Shown: piece after piece, positions 43,396 through 52,693 of the stretch
How the letters are laid out: the number at the start of each line of letters is the position of its first letter
Position numbering within the stretch: the first letter of the stretch is position 1
Origin: Arthrobacter sp. U41
GTDB taxonomy: Bacteria; Actinomycetota; Actinomycetes; Actinomycetales; Micrococcaceae
Length of the DNA stretch: 64,000 bases
Reading direction: 5' to 3'
Assembly (NCBI RefSeq): GCF_001750145.1
Contig: NZ_CP015732.1
Coordinates: 3,224,001-3,288,000, forward strand
The notes under the pieces: model-generated
Database searches by the model: none
What the model was told of the DNA's origin: nothing
What the model saw: the letters and a program-made list of their open reading frames with translations, nothing else
Program-made: the position numbers and the translations under genes

Positions 43396-43904
43396 ATGGG
43401 GACCTTGGACTCGGTCCAGCCGCCCTCTGCCGGCAATACGTGGCCGGACGGCCCGGTGGTTCTGGGCGTGGCATGGGAACCGTCGAAGCATCTGATCCTG
43501 ACGGGAGCTGGCCTGGCAGCCCGGCTGGGCGCGCACCTGATCTGCGCTTACGTGGATCCGGCGAGTTACCTTACGGAGTGGGAACCTGACCGTTCCAGGG
43601 CTGGCGCATCGTTGGATCCGGCCTTCAACACCGAGACCGATTTCCCCTCGGACGACGTTCGGGACCTTCTCCGGACGTTCCTGGGGCCTCCGGGCGGGGA
43701 ATGGTCATTCAGGGTGCTGAACGGGGCCGTTGCCCCGGCCCTCGGCCGGCTTGCGGAGAACTCGGCCGCCGCGCTGCTAATCGTGGGAGGACAACGCCCG
43801 GGCGGCTCGCGGCCATGGAGCGGATGCTGGAAGGATCGGTCAGTGCGGGTTTGACCAGCCTCCAGTCCAGGCCCGTCCTGGTCGTTCCCCATCGGGGGTC
43901 CTGA
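43396..43904 (+). pseudogene. Universal stress protein gene with a one-base frameshift
   Basis: From ATG 43396 the frame reads VVLGVAWEPSKHLILTGAGLAARLGAHLICAYVDP, then AENSAAALLIVGGQRPGG, an UspA domain. At about 43800-43806 the frame shifts; the expected end AMERMLEGSVSAGLTSLQSRPVLVVPHR lies one frame over and stops at 43904. Adding one base would give a protein of 169 residues, the family size. A 14-codon ORF at 43352 overlaps the start as TGATG. It may be real decay or a sequencing error. Confidence 0.8.
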
Positions 43905-43950
43905 CGGTCCTGGGTGCAGGCAGGGGCGCCCGGGTAGGCACAATGGAGGT

Positions 43951-46632
43951 GTGACTTCTCCAGCCGTTCCGCTGACCCCTGCTCCCGCGCCCTTCGACCT
44001 GGGGGTCATCGGGTCCGGTCTGGCGTTTGCGCAGTCGCTCGACGAGCTGGCCGAAGCCCTGCGGGCCGGAGGCCAATCCGCAACCGCCGTGGTGCAGGCG
44101 CCGCCAGGGACGGGCAAAACAACCCTGGTTCCGCCGCTGCTGGCCAACCTCGGGCTGGCCAGCCGTGCTGTGGCCGGCGACCGGCAGCAGCGGGAGCCCC
44201 TGCAGCGCATCATTGTCACCCAGCCGCGCCGGGTCGCCGCGCGCTCGGCCGCCCGCCGCCTCGCCGCGCTGGACGGCAGCCGGCTGGGGGACCGCGTCGG
44301 ATACACGGTCCGAGGCGAACGCCAGACCGGCCCGGGGACCCTGATCGAATTTGTCACCCCGGGCATCCTGCTGAACCGCCTGCTCGCAGATCCGGGACTG
44401 GAAACCGCCGGCGCCGTCGTCCTTGACGAAGTGCACGAACGCGGCATCGAAACCGACCTGTTGCTTGGCATGCTCACCGAGGTCCGCCAGCTGCGCGGCG
44501 ACCTCACCCTTGTTGCCATGTCCGCCACCCTTGACGCACCGCGCTTCGCCGCCCTCATCGGAGCGGGTGCCGACGCGGGGGACCCCGACGGCGGCGGGCC
44601 GGCGCCAGTCGTCGACTGTCCGTCCGCGCTGTACCCCCTCAAGGTGGACTGGGTCCCTGCCGCGGCGCCCCGGCTTGATGAACGGGGGGTGGCGCGCGCC
44701 TTCCTGGACCATGTGGCGGCCACCGCCGCCTCGGCGCACGCCGAGGCGGCGGCATCAGGCCGGGACGTTGACGCCCTGGTGTTCGTGCCGGGGGCCCGGG
44801 AAGTGTCCTATGTCGCAGGCCGGCTCCGCGCTCAGACCCGTGCCGAGGTCCTGGAGCTGCACGGTCAGATCGGGCCGGCTGAGCAGGACCGCGCCGTCTC
44901 CGGGCGGGAACCCGGCGGCAGCCCGCGGATCATCGTATCGACATCCCTCGCCGAATCCTCCCTGACCGTCCCCGGCGTCCGGCTGGTCATCGACTCGGGC
45001 CTGTTCCGTGAACCCCGGCGGGACGCGAGCCGCGGAATGTCCGGGCTCGTGAACGTGTCCTGCTCCCGCGCTTCCGCCGAGCAGCGCGCCGGGCGTGCGG
45101 CCCGCCAGGGGCCCGGACGGGTGGTCCGCTGCTACGACCAGAAAACTTTCGGCGCCGCACCTGCCCACCAGACACCGGAGATCGCCGTCGCGGACCTTAC
45201 AGGGGCTGCGCTGGTTCTCGCCTGCTGGGGATCACCCGGCGGCCGGGGACTGGCCCTGCCGGACGCCCCGCCGCAGGCCGCGATGGACGAGGCAGTTGAG
45301 GTGCTGCGGGAACTCGGTGCGGTGGCTCCGGACGGCCTCGCCACCGATCTCGGCAAGTTGCTTGCCAGGGTTCCCGCCGATCCCCGGCTGGCCCGGGCAC
45401 TGTTGGACGGGGCCGCAACCGTGGGCAGCCGCACCGCCGCGGAAGCCGTCGCCCTGGTCTCCGGGGACCAGCGCGCCCCCGGAGCCGACCTCCCGCGCCT
45501 CCTGGCCGCCCTTCGCGCGGGCAGCGATCCGGGGTCCCGGCGCTGGAAGGAGGACGTCCGCCGGATGGAGACGATCGCCCGCCAGGAGAGTCCCGGCGTC
45601 GACTCCCCTCCCTTGGCGGCGGCGGTGACCGCCGCGGACGCGGTCGGCTTCGTCGTCGCACTGGCCTTCCCTGACCGTGTCGCGCGCCGGGTTCCCGGCG
45701 AGGGGCCGGAGCGCTACCTGCTCAGCTCCGGGACCCGGGCCGGCCTTCCCGCCGGCAGCTCCCTGTCCAGGCACGAATGGCTCGCCGTTGCCGAGGTCTC
45801 CCGGGCCCAGGGGCGCGACGCGGCCGGCACCGGCGCCGTCATCCGTTCCGCTGCCCCGCTGACGGGGGACACGGCTGAGGCGGCCGCCCGGCACCTCCTG
45901 TCCGACACCGTGGAGGCCCGGTTCGGCCAGGGCCGGGTTACCGCCCGGAAGGAGCGCCGGCTGGGTGCGATCGTGCTGTCCTCCACACCCGTCCGTCCGT
46001 CCGCCGGGGAGGGCCGGGCAGCCGTGGCACGGGCCCTGGCGAAGGAAGGGCTGGGAACCATCGGATGGTCGACGGCGGCGGATGCCTTGCGCCGCCGTCT
46101 GGCCCTGCTGCGCCGCCAGCTCGGGGATCCCTGGCCGGACGTGTCAGATCAGGCGCTGCTGGCCCGGCTCGACCAGTGGCTGGCTCCGGAACTTGAGGCG
46201 CTGGCCGGCGGTGCCGCCACGAGCGGGATCGACCTGGCGGATCCGCTCCGGCGCCTGCTGCCATGGCCCGACGCCTCCCGGCTCGCTGAGCTGGTGCCGG
46301 AGCGGATTGAGGTGCCGAGCGGTTCCTGGGTGAAGATCGACTACCCCGACGTGGAGGACGACGGCGGCCGCCCGGTGGTGGCCGTCAAACTGCAGGAGTG
46401 CTTTGGCTGGGACCGGACGCCGCGCCTCGTCGGCGGCCGGGTGCCGGTTCTGTTCCATTTGCTCTCGCCCGCCAGGCGGCCCCTGGCCGTGACGGACGAC
46501 CTCGCCTCGTTCTGGTCCGGGCCCTACGCGCAGGTCCGTTCCGAGATGCGGGGCCGGTACCCCCGGCACCCCTGGCCGGAGGATCCGTGGACGGCGCCGG
46601 CGACCGCCCGAACCAAGAACAGGAGCAGATAG
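43951..46632 (+). CDS. hrpB: ATP-dependent helicase HrpB
   Basis: The GTG at 43951 opens an 893-residue DEAH-type helicase. Motifs in order are Walker A APPGTGKTT (about 50), TQPRRVAARSAARRLA, the VLDEVHERG DEVH box, MSATLD, then STSLAESSLTVPGVRLVIDSGL and SCSRASAEQRAGRAARQGPG. The HA2 and HrpB C-terminal domains follow and end with the usual RYPRHPWPEDPW. HrpB is a putative RNA helicase of uncertain cellular role. Length is normal for the family. Confidence 0.93.
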   Translation: MTSPAVPLTPAPAPFDLGVIGSGLAFAQSLDELAEALRAGGQSATAVVQAPPGTGKTTLVPPLLANLGLASRAVAGDRQQREPLQRIIVTQPRRVAARSAARRLAALDGSRLGDRVGYTVRGERQTGPGTLIEFVTPGILLNRLLADPGLETAGAVVLDEVHERGIETDLLLGMLTEVRQLRGDLTLVAMSATLDAPRFAALIGAGADAGDPDGGGPAPVVDCPSALYPLKVDWVPAAAPRLDERGVARAFLDHVAATAASAHAEAAASGRDVDALVFVPGAREVSYVAGRLRAQTRAEVLELHGQIGPAEQDRAVSGREPGGSPRIIVSTSLAESSLTVPGVRLVIDSGLFREPRRDASRGMSGLVNVSCSRASAEQRAGRAARQGPGRVVRCYDQKTFGAAPAHQTPEIAVADLTGAALVLACWGSPGGRGLALPDAPPQAAMDEAVEVLRELGAVAPDGLATDLGKLLARVPADPRLARALLDGAATVGSRTAAEAVALVSGDQRAPGADLPRLLAALRAGSDPGSRRWKEDVRRMETIARQESPGVDSPPLAAAVTAADAVGFVVALAFPDRVARRVPGEGPERYLLSSGTRAGLPAGSSLSRHEWLAVAEVSRAQGRDAAGTGAVIRSAAPLTGDTAEAAARHLLSDTVEARFGQGRVTARKERRLGAIVLSSTPVRPSAGEGRAAVARALAKEGLGTIGWSTAADALRRRLALLRRQLGDPWPDVSDQALLARLDQWLAPELEALAGGAATSGIDLADPLRRLLPWPDASRLAELVPERIEVPSGSWVKIDYPDVEDDGGRPVVAVKLQECFGWDRTPRLVGGRVPVLFHLLSPARRPLAVTDDLASFWSGPYAQVRSEMRGRYPRHPWPEDPWTAPATARTKNRSR

Positions 46633-46734
46633 ACGGGCTGCTGTTACGTCATTGTGACGCGGCTCACGGGTGGTTGGATATCCTAGAGGTGGTCATGCAG
46701 TCGGCCGCTCATGCTTTACAGGGGATCTTTTACT

Positions 46735-47007
46735 ATGACTAGCAAACTCGGCATCACCGTCGCTGTCGACCTCAGTTCGGAATCCGCACTGGTAGAACCG
46801 GTGGGCCAGCTCACCGTTCGGAACGTTCCAAGCCTTATCGCTGTTGCCCGCCGGGCAGGCTCTTTTGGGTACGGCCTCGACATTGTTGTGGACCTGCGGA
46901 AGCTGACTGCCGCCGACCCTGAAGCCGTGGCGATGATCCGCGATTCGGGATGGCAGGGGCGCCATCTCATCGGAGCCGGCAAAGCCGGCCGGAAGCGTGC
47001 AGCATGA
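46735..47007 (+). CDS. STAS-like domain protein
   Basis: The ATG at 46735 gives 90 residues. The pattern ALVEPVGQLTVRNVPSLIAVARRAG and IVVDLRKLTAADPEAVAMIRDSG resembles the STAS fold of anti-sigma factor antagonists, but the phosphorylatable Ser is replaced by Asp in AADPEA. CAGGGGATC precedes the start. Its stop overlaps the start of the next gene (ATGA), so the two are coupled. Confidence 0.65.
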   Translation: MTSKLGITVAVDLSSESALVEPVGQLTVRNVPSLIAVARRAGSFGYGLDIVVDLRKLTAADPEAVAMIRDSGWQGRHLIGAGKAGRKRAA

Positions 47008-47303
47008 GGCCGGAACTGGCCGGCGGGTACGGTTCCATCGCCCATGCCCACGGCGCGGGACTGATGTTCGATTCCTTCCGCCGCTGGCCCCTGGTGCCCT
47101 CGGCGCAGTTGGTGCGGCTCCGGTCGGCGCTGCTGCAGTGCGTCGAGTTGGCTTCCCCGGGCAACGGCAGGGATCTTTCGGAGTCTGCCGGAAAACTGCT
47201 GCGGCTCGTCACCGGTGAGCTGGAGCGCCGTAACGGCGCCGCCGGCGGACCTGCAGTTCCGCCGGAAGGATTTCGGCGCGCCCGGCGGCGGCCTCACGCA
47301 TAG
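47004..47303 (+). CDS. Hypothetical protein coupled to the STAS-like gene
   Basis: The ATG at 47004 overlaps the preceding stop and encodes 99 residues with no recognised domain. A helical middle (VPSAQLVRLRSALLQCVELASPG) and a basic end (RRARRRPHA) are visible. It overlaps the convergent pncB gene by 10 bp. Confidence 0.55.
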   Translation: MRPELAGGYGSIAHAHGAGLMFDSFRRWPLVPSAQLVRLRSALLQCVELASPGNGRDLSESAGKLLRLVTGELERRNGAAGGPAVPPEGFRRARRRPHA

Positions 47304-48616
47304 ATGGTCGGAATGGCGGGTTCGCCGCGCTGGAGCCGGTTCACGACGTCGGGCAGTTCGGCCATGGTGTCGGTGTGCCGGCGCCGGGCCCGCGCCACGG
47401 CCTCCGGCCCGGTCCAGCCCGGCAGGAGCTCCCCGTCGCGGATGAATTGCTGCAGCAGCGGCCGGCCGTGAGGTTCGTCCGCGGGAAGATGGCCCACCCC
47501 CAGGACTTCGTGGGTGGCTGTGCCTGACGCGTCCAGCCGGCGCAGCGCATGCTTCCGTCCCCCGACGTTGATCTTGTTCTTGGAGCTCTTGGCGACCGCG
47601 GTGAACTCCCCGGCGTCGTTGGTGCGGCTGACCAGTTTGTAGACCATGCCGGCGGTGGGGGCGCCGGAACCCGTGACCAGCGCCGTACCGATGCCATATG
47701 AGTCAGCCGGCGCCGCACGGAGGGCAGCAACGGAGTATTCGTCCAGATCCGACGTGACGACGATTTTCGTATGGGTGTTGCCCAGACTGTCCAGCAGTTC
47801 ACGCACCCACTTCGCTTGCGCCACCAGGTCACCGGAATCGAGCCGCACGGCCCCCAGCTTGTCCCCGGCGAGCTCGACGGCGGTCCGGACGGCCGCTTCG
47901 ACGTCGTAGGTGTCCACCAGCAGGGTGGTCCCGGGTCCGAGCGCATCCAGCTGCGCCCGAAACGCGTCCCGTTCGGTGTCGTGCAGGAGGGTGAAGGAAT
48001 GCGCCGCTGTGCCGACGGTCCGGAGGCCGAAGCGCCGGCCGGCCTCCAGGTTCGACGTCGCCACGAAGCCGGCGATGACGGCGGCGCGGGCAGCCGCGGC
48101 GGCGGCTTCCTCGTGCGCCCGGCGGGATCCCATCTCAAGGCAGGGCCTTCCTCCTGCAGCGCTGACCATCCGGGACGCTGCCGAGGCAATGGCGCTGTCA
48201 TGGTTGAGCACGGACAGCACGAACGTCTCCAGGATGCAGGCCTCGGCGAAAGTGGATTCCACGATCAGGACGGGGGAGTAGGGGAAATAGGCCTCCCCCT
48301 CGGGATAGCCCCAGATATCGCCGGAAAACCGGAACTCCGCGAGACGCGCCAGGGTATCCGCGTTGACGACGCCGGTTCGGCCCAGGAACTCCAGCTCCGA
48401 GGGACCGAACCGGAACCCGGCAAGGCCCTCCAGCAGCCGTCCGGTTCCGGCGACAATCCCGTATCGGCGGCCCTCGGGCAGTCCGCGGGCGAACGCCTCG
48501 AAGACCGTTTTCCGCTCAGCAGCTCCGGAGTGAAGGGCCGCCTGCAGCATGGTCAGTTCATAGTTGGCGGTATACAGAGACGTCATGCGGCCGTCCCACG
48601 CCGGCGAGGTGTCCAT
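47294..48616 (-). CDS. pncB: Nicotinate phosphoribosyltransferase
   Basis: The 440-residue product makes nicotinate mononucleotide from nicotinate and PRPP for NAD salvage. It begins with SLYTANYELTMLQAAL, typical of NAPRTases, and shows FPYSPVLIVESTFAEACILETFVLS, MGSRRAHEEAA and VRLDSGDLVAQAKWVRE, which place the substrate-binding and PRPP-binding residues. Start ATG 48616 matches the family N-terminus. It is monocistronic. Confidence 0.93.
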   Translation of the reverse strand: MDTSPAWDGRMTSLYTANYELTMLQAALHSGAAERKTVFEAFARGLPEGRRYGIVAGTGRLLEGLAGFRFGPSELEFLGRTGVVNADTLARLAEFRFSGDIWGYPEGEAYFPYSPVLIVESTFAEACILETFVLSVLNHDSAIASAASRMVSAAGGRPCLEMGSRRAHEEAAAAAARAAVIAGFVATSNLEAGRRFGLRTVGTAAHSFTLLHDTERDAFRAQLDALGPGTTLLVDTYDVEAAVRTAVELAGDKLGAVRLDSGDLVAQAKWVRELLDSLGNTHTKIVVTSDLDEYSVAALRAAPADSYGIGTALVTGSGAPTAGMVYKLVSRTNDAGEFTAVAKSSKNKINVGGRKHALRRLDASGTATHEVLGVGHLPADEPHGRPLLQQFIRDGELLPGWTGPEAVARARRRHTDTMAELPDVVNRLQRGEPAIPTIYA

Positions 48617-48660
48617 GATTCACCCTAGTCCCCGCCCCTGGCCGGGGGTACGTTGTCCCC

Positions 48661-49683
48661 ATGGCCAGGGAAGAAGTCACCGTTACTGTCAGCAGCCCCA
48701 CGGGGAACCGGGAGCTGAGAATTTCAAGCCCCAGCCGGGTCCTGTGGCCGGAGCTCGGGCTGACCAAACTGGACCTCGCCCGCTACATGATCGAGGTCGG
48801 AGATCCTTTCCTGACGGCCAACGGCGACCGTCCCCTCACCCTTCAGCGGTTCCCTGCCACCGTCGGGGGCGAGCACTTCTTCTCCAAGAATCCGCCCAGG
48901 GGCGCCCCGGACTTTGTCCGCTCGGTGATGGTGGTCTATCCCAGCGGACGCTCACATCCCCAGCTCGTGATCGACGAGATTGCCGCCGCAGTCTGGGCGG
49001 TCCAGATGAACACGGTGGTGTTCCACCCCTGGCCCTCGCGCGCCGGCAACCCGGACAACCCCGACCAGCTCCGGATCGACCTCGACCCGCAGCCGGGCAC
49101 GGGATTCGAGGACGCCGTACCCGCTGCGCTGGAACTCCGTTCCGTTCTGTCCGAGGCCGGGCTGGACTCGTTCATCAAGACCTCCGGCAACCGGGGCCTG
49201 CATGTGTTCGCCCCGATCGAACCAAGCCATGAGTTCCTCGAAGTACGGCACGCCGTCATCGCCGCCGCCCGCGAACTCGAGCGGCGGATGCCGCAGGCGG
49301 TCACCACCGCGTGGTGGAAAGAGGAACGCGGTACCCGGGTCTTCGTCGACTTCAACCAGGCCAACCGCGACCGCACCATTGCCGGGGCCTACAGCCCGCG
49401 CGCCCTGCCCGGCGCGACAGTTTCCTGCCCGATCCGCTGGGACGAGCTGGAGCACATCGACACGAAGGACTTCACCATCACCACGGTGCCGCAACGGCTC
49501 AAGGCCACGGGAGACCCCTGGGCGGACATGCATGCCAAGCCCGGCACGATCGACGTTCTGCTTGGGTGGTGGGAGCGCGACCTTGCGGCCGGGCTGGGCG
49601 AGTTGCCGTTCCCGCCGGACTACCCGAAGATGCCGGGCGAGCCAATGCGGGTGCAGCCCAGCCGGGCCCGGAACAAGGACTAG
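48661..49683 (+). CDS. ligD: LigD polymerase (AEP primase-like) domain protein
   Basis: The 340-residue protein is the stand-alone polymerase module of non-homologous end joining. It contains WPELGLTKLDLARYM, the metal-binding DLD of RIDLDPQPGTGFED, SGNRGLHVFAPI and the final VSCPIRWDELEHID block. No ligase or nuclease domain is attached and no ku gene is in the window. It fills gaps at broken ends with ribonucleotides in mycobacterial relatives. It is divergent from pncB by 44 bp. Confidence 0.9.
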   Translation: MAREEVTVTVSSPTGNRELRISSPSRVLWPELGLTKLDLARYMIEVGDPFLTANGDRPLTLQRFPATVGGEHFFSKNPPRGAPDFVRSVMVVYPSGRSHPQLVIDEIAAAVWAVQMNTVVFHPWPSRAGNPDNPDQLRIDLDPQPGTGFEDAVPAALELRSVLSEAGLDSFIKTSGNRGLHVFAPIEPSHEFLEVRHAVIAAARELERRMPQAVTTAWWKEERGTRVFVDFNQANRDRTIAGAYSPRALPGATVSCPIRWDELEHIDTKDFTITTVPQRLKATGDPWADMHAKPGTIDVLLGWWERDLAAGLGELPFPPDYPKMPGEPMRVQPSRARNKD

Positions 49684-49709
49684 GACTGGGACCAGCACTA
49701 GGGCCGGGG

Positions 49710-50636
49710 TCAGACTCCCAGCAGGCGCTGGCCGTTAAACCAGCAGACCGCGCGCAACCAGTCGTCGTCGAGGCGGGGCTCCTTGTCGCGGAGGCGTTCC
49801 AGTGACTCCAGCTGATGGGCGTAGGCATACGGGATGTTCGGGAAGTCGCTGCCGAGCACAATCCTTTCCGGCATCACGGCCAGCCGTGGCAGCAACTCGG
49901 GCGGAAAGGGTGCGGCCGCCTCGAAGAATTCCGTGAAGACCATGGTCGTGTCCAGGTGGACGCGGGGATACCTCTCCGCCAGATCCAGGAACTCGCCATA
50001 CTCGGGTGCCCCCAGATGGGCGACGACGGCGGTCAGCTGGGGATGACGGCGCAGCACTCCCTCAAGCTTGTCCGGGCCGGTGAAGCCGGGCCGCGGGACC
50101 GGGCCGCTTCCGACGTGCACCACGACCGGAACCCCGGACTCGGCCAGGAGGCCCCAGACCGGGTCGAGCACCGGCTCGCGCAGATCAAATCCACCCACCT
50201 GCGCGTGGATCTTGAAGACCCGTGCACCGCGTTCCAATGCCGACACCACCTGGTCCAGGACACCGTCCTCGGGGAAGAATGTGGCGCTCGGGACACAGTC
50301 CGGCTCTGCTGCAGCCAGCGCAAGGGCGAAGTCGGTGAGGTCCGCCGCCATGCCCGGGCGGTGTGCGTACGTCAGCGCGGTGAAATGCAGCAGGCCCAGC
50401 TGGCGCAGCCGGGCCAGCCTGCTTGCCTCATCCGTGCGGTAGGTGATGGGCCAGGGCCGGCCAATCAGGGGGCCGGCCTCGTCGAAGTGCGCCCACACGC
50501 GGCGCAGCATCCGGTCCGGGAGGAAATGCGTATGGATGTCGATCAGGCCCGGAAGTCCGAGCCCCGCCCACCACCGGGGGACGTCCGCGTCCCGCATCGT
50601 TTCCACCGGCTCTTCCGTTACGTTGTTCACGCCCAC
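49710..50636 (-). CDS. Amidohydrolase-family (TIM-barrel) protein
   Basis: A GTG at 50636 gives 308 residues; an ATG 13 codons later is possible. The metal motif LIDIHTHFLPDRML at the first strand, FKIHAQVG, VVVHVGSGP, AVVAHLGAPEYGEF and VLGSDFPNIPY near the end define an amidohydrolase_2 (ACMSD-like) enzyme. Members decarboxylate or hydrolyse aromatic or lactone substrates. The specific reaction is unknown. Confidence 0.85.
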   Translation of the reverse strand: MGVNNVTEEPVETMRDADVPRWWAGLGLPGLIDIHTHFLPDRMLRRVWAHFDEAGPLIGRPWPITYRTDEASRLARLRQLGLLHFTALTYAHRPGMAADLTDFALALAAAEPDCVPSATFFPEDGVLDQVVSALERGARVFKIHAQVGGFDLREPVLDPVWGLLAESGVPVVVHVGSGPVPRPGFTGPDKLEGVLRRHPQLTAVVAHLGAPEYGEFLDLAERYPRVHLDTTMVFTEFFEAAAPFPPELLPRLAVMPERIVLGSDFPNIPYAYAHQLESLERLRDKEPRLDDDWLRAVCWFNGQRLLGV

Positions 50637-50701
50637 AGTGTGTCACGCCGGACAGCCGCCCCCGGCAGACGCGCCGCCGGGGGAGCGGGGCCCCGGCGTA
50701 C

Positions 50702-50974
50702 TTAATTCAGGACAGGATACGTCGCCAGGATGTAGTCGGTGGCTGCCGGGCCCGCCATGCGGAGCCCGGTGCGGCCGGGGCTGATGCGGTGGGACTTCAA
50801 GGCCGCCCAAAAGCCTGAGACCGGGCGCGGTGCAGCGTCGTGCAGCAGGCACCAGCTGATGTAAAGACCGTAGAGCTGGTCCTTCCCCAGCGAGGTGGCG
50901 TCGTCCATTCCTTCGATGGTGGCTTCGGCGAGGAAGCGGTCGATGTGGGCAGGGGCAGTCGGTGAAGCGGCCAT
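50702..50974 (-). CDS. Small hypothetical protein (winged-helix-like)
   Basis: The 90-residue product includes HIDRFLAEATIEGMDDATSLGKDQLYGLYISWCLLHDAAPR and GPAATDYILATYPVLN. The arrangement (FWAALKSHRISPGR) looks like the C-terminal winged-helix found in primase-associated and other DNA-binding proteins, but no function is assigned. AAAAGAGCC precedes the start. Confidence 0.6.
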   Translation of the reverse strand: MAASPTAPAHIDRFLAEATIEGMDDATSLGKDQLYGLYISWCLLHDAAPRPVSGFWAALKSHRISPGRTGLRMAGPAATDYILATYPVLN

Positions 50975-51079
50975 GGTCGGCTCTTTTCCGTGCTGTGCGG
51001 TGAATGCTGCCGTGCGGCTACAGCAGCGTGTATTTCGGCGCCGTGCACAAGGCGCCGAAGCGTTCCCTAGCAGAGAATG

Positions 51080-51092
51080 TCTACGTTGTAGA
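51080..51092. promoter_or_regulatory. Putative operator of the adjacent TetR gene
   Basis: TCTACGTTGTAGA is a palindrome with 5-bp arms and a 3-nt centre. Part of the half-site recurs at 51101-51107 (GTAGACT). It lies about 85 bp upstream of the TetR start and 106 bp from the divergent small gene. Confidence 0.55.
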
Positions 51093-51176
51093 TATTAGGC
51101 GTAGACTACGAGCATGGCAAGTGGCGCCGCGGTCGCGGCGCCCCGGCCCAAGGCTTGAGGAAAGTGGCAAGTAACC

Positions 51177-51893
51177 ATGACAACCCCGCAGCAAACCGCC
51201 GGCGATGCAGCCGGCAGTGGCACCCGGAAGAACAGGCTCAGCCGCGAGGTCGTGTTGGATGCCGCCCTGAAGCTTGTCGACGACGAGGGGCTGGAGGCGT
51301 TGACCATGCGCCGGCTGGGGCAGGCCCTGCATCGGGACCCGATGGGGCTGTACCGTTACGCAGCCAACCGTGCCGCGCTGCTTGACGGTGTCACCGAGCT
51401 GGTCCTGAATGAACTGGCGATTTTCGGCGACGACCCGGACTGGCAGGCCCAGCTGCGGCGCATCGCCCACGACCTCCGGCTGCTCGCGCTGCGGCATCCC
51501 AATGTGGTTCCGCTGCTGGTGACCCGGCCGCTCTCAACCCCGCTGGGTCTCCGTCCGCTGGGCACCCTCCGGCCGCTGGAGCAAATTCTCGGTCTGCTGA
51601 TCGACGCCGGGTTTACCGCCGCCGATGCCCTGCACGTCTACCGGGCCTACTACGGATTCTTATATGGCCACATCCTCAACGAACTGCAGGAGTTTGTCGT
51701 GGACCCCGATGAGAATGAGGCCCTGCTGCGTCTTGGCCTTCACCGTCTTCCGCCCAAGGAGTTCCCGCGGCTGCGCGCCCTGGCTCCCGCCCTCGCCGAC
51801 TATGACGGGGCCAAGGAGCTGGACGAGGGAATAACCATCCTTTTGTCCGGGCTCTCGGCCCACCTGTCCGCGCCGCTGGTCAGGCAGGACTAA
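51177..51893 (+). CDS. TetR/AcrR-family regulator
   Basis: The 238-residue protein has a TetR helix-turn-helix: VVLDAALKLVDDEGLEALTMRRLGQALHRDPMGLYRYAANRAALLDGV, and a TetR_C_1 ligand domain. A good site (TTGAGGAAAG) precedes the start by about 10 nt. The likely operator upstream suggests autoregulation. The gene is followed 7 nt later by a zinc-ribbon protein; the true target is not known. Confidence 0.87.
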   Translation: MTTPQQTAGDAAGSGTRKNRLSREVVLDAALKLVDDEGLEALTMRRLGQALHRDPMGLYRYAANRAALLDGVTELVLNELAIFGDDPDWQAQLRRIAHDLRLLALRHPNVVPLLVTRPLSTPLGLRPLGTLRPLEQILGLLIDAGFTAADALHVYRAYYGFLYGHILNELQEFVVDPDENEALLRLGLHRLPPKEFPRLRALAPALADYDGAKELDEGITILLSGLSAHLSAPLVRQD

Positions 51894-51900
51894 GGCAACG

Positions 51901-52131
51901 ATGTTCATTCTCTTCGGATTCAAGACCGTGCAGCGTCCCCTGCCCGGGCGACCCGCCACTTGCCAGCGTTGCGGCCAGTTCGTTCACCACGTGCTGGAGG
52001 AACGTGCCATCAGGTTCACGATCTTCTTTATCCCGGTATTCACCACCGCACGGTCCTACCTCATCACGTGCTCGAACTGCGGAACGGTAAACACCCTGAC
52101 CCGGCGGCAGAAGAACTCCCTCTCCGTCTAG
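51901..52131 (+). CDS. Small zinc-ribbon protein
   Basis: The 76-residue protein starts MFILFGFKTVQRPL and carries two CxxC pairs (CQRCG and CSNCG), forming a zinc ribbon around a hydrophobic strand (RFTIFFIPVFTTARSYLI). This layout is the zinc_ribbon_15-type family of actinobacteria. Function unknown. It is 7 nt after the TetR gene, so probably co-transcribed. Confidence 0.85.
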   Translation: MFILFGFKTVQRPLPGRPATCQRCGQFVHHVLEERAIRFTIFFIPVFTTARSYLITCSNCGTVNTLTRRQKNSLSV

Positions 52132-52146
52132 CGTCGACCTTTTCGT

Positions 52147-52551
52147 CTAGCGCCGCCGCACGGTGCGGAGCACGCCGCGCACGGAGATTCCCACGGCACA
52201 CACAAGTGGAACCAGCCCGGCAAGGACGGCCAGGCTGTTGGGCCGGAACGCCACCTTTCCGTGACGTCCCCTGCAGTACACGCCCAGCGGGAGCACAACG
52301 CCGCCTCCGCCTCCACCGGCCGCACTCTCCTGGCCGCTGTCCAAGGCGGAGCTTCCGGCGTCTGCGTTCCCGCCAGCCTTGTTCCCGCCGGCATTGTTCC
52401 CGTCCCCGGGGGTTTGACCGCCACCGAAGCCGAAGGACACCAGAGCCACCGGGACCAGTTCTTCACCGCCCACTCTCACGGCCGGACCATAGGCCATGGA
52501 CACACCCACGTTTTTAAACGTCTCCGCGAGAGACGACAGAGCATCAGTCAT
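52147..52551 (-). CDS. GerW/YtfJ-family protein
   Basis: From ATG 52551 the product has 134 residues. It begins DALSSLAETFKNVGVSMAYGPAVRVGGEELVPVALVSFGFGGG, the GerW (YtfJ) domain, followed by a Gly/Asn/Ala-rich stretch and GVYCRGRHGKVAFRPN. A hydrophobic C-terminal helix (LAVLAGLVPLVCAVGI) suggests membrane attachment. YtfJ is a sporulation protein in Bacillus, but the family also occurs in non-sporulating actinobacteria. Confidence 0.8.
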   Translation of the reverse strand: MTDALSSLAETFKNVGVSMAYGPAVRVGGEELVPVALVSFGFGGGQTPGDGNNAGGNKAGGNADAGSSALDSGQESAAGGGGGGVVLPLGVYCRGRHGKVAFRPNSLAVLAGLVPLVCAVGISVRGVLRTVRRR

Positions 52552-52693
52552 GGCAGCGACATTAAGCGTGCGGCACGGGGGGGCGCCAGAGGCGTTGGCC
52601 CCGGGCCGCTGAGACGGAAGGGCCATCCGGCCCCTGTGCGGCGCCTGAGCATCGATTTAGATTGGAACGGAATAGTGCTCCGGAGGAAAGGCC

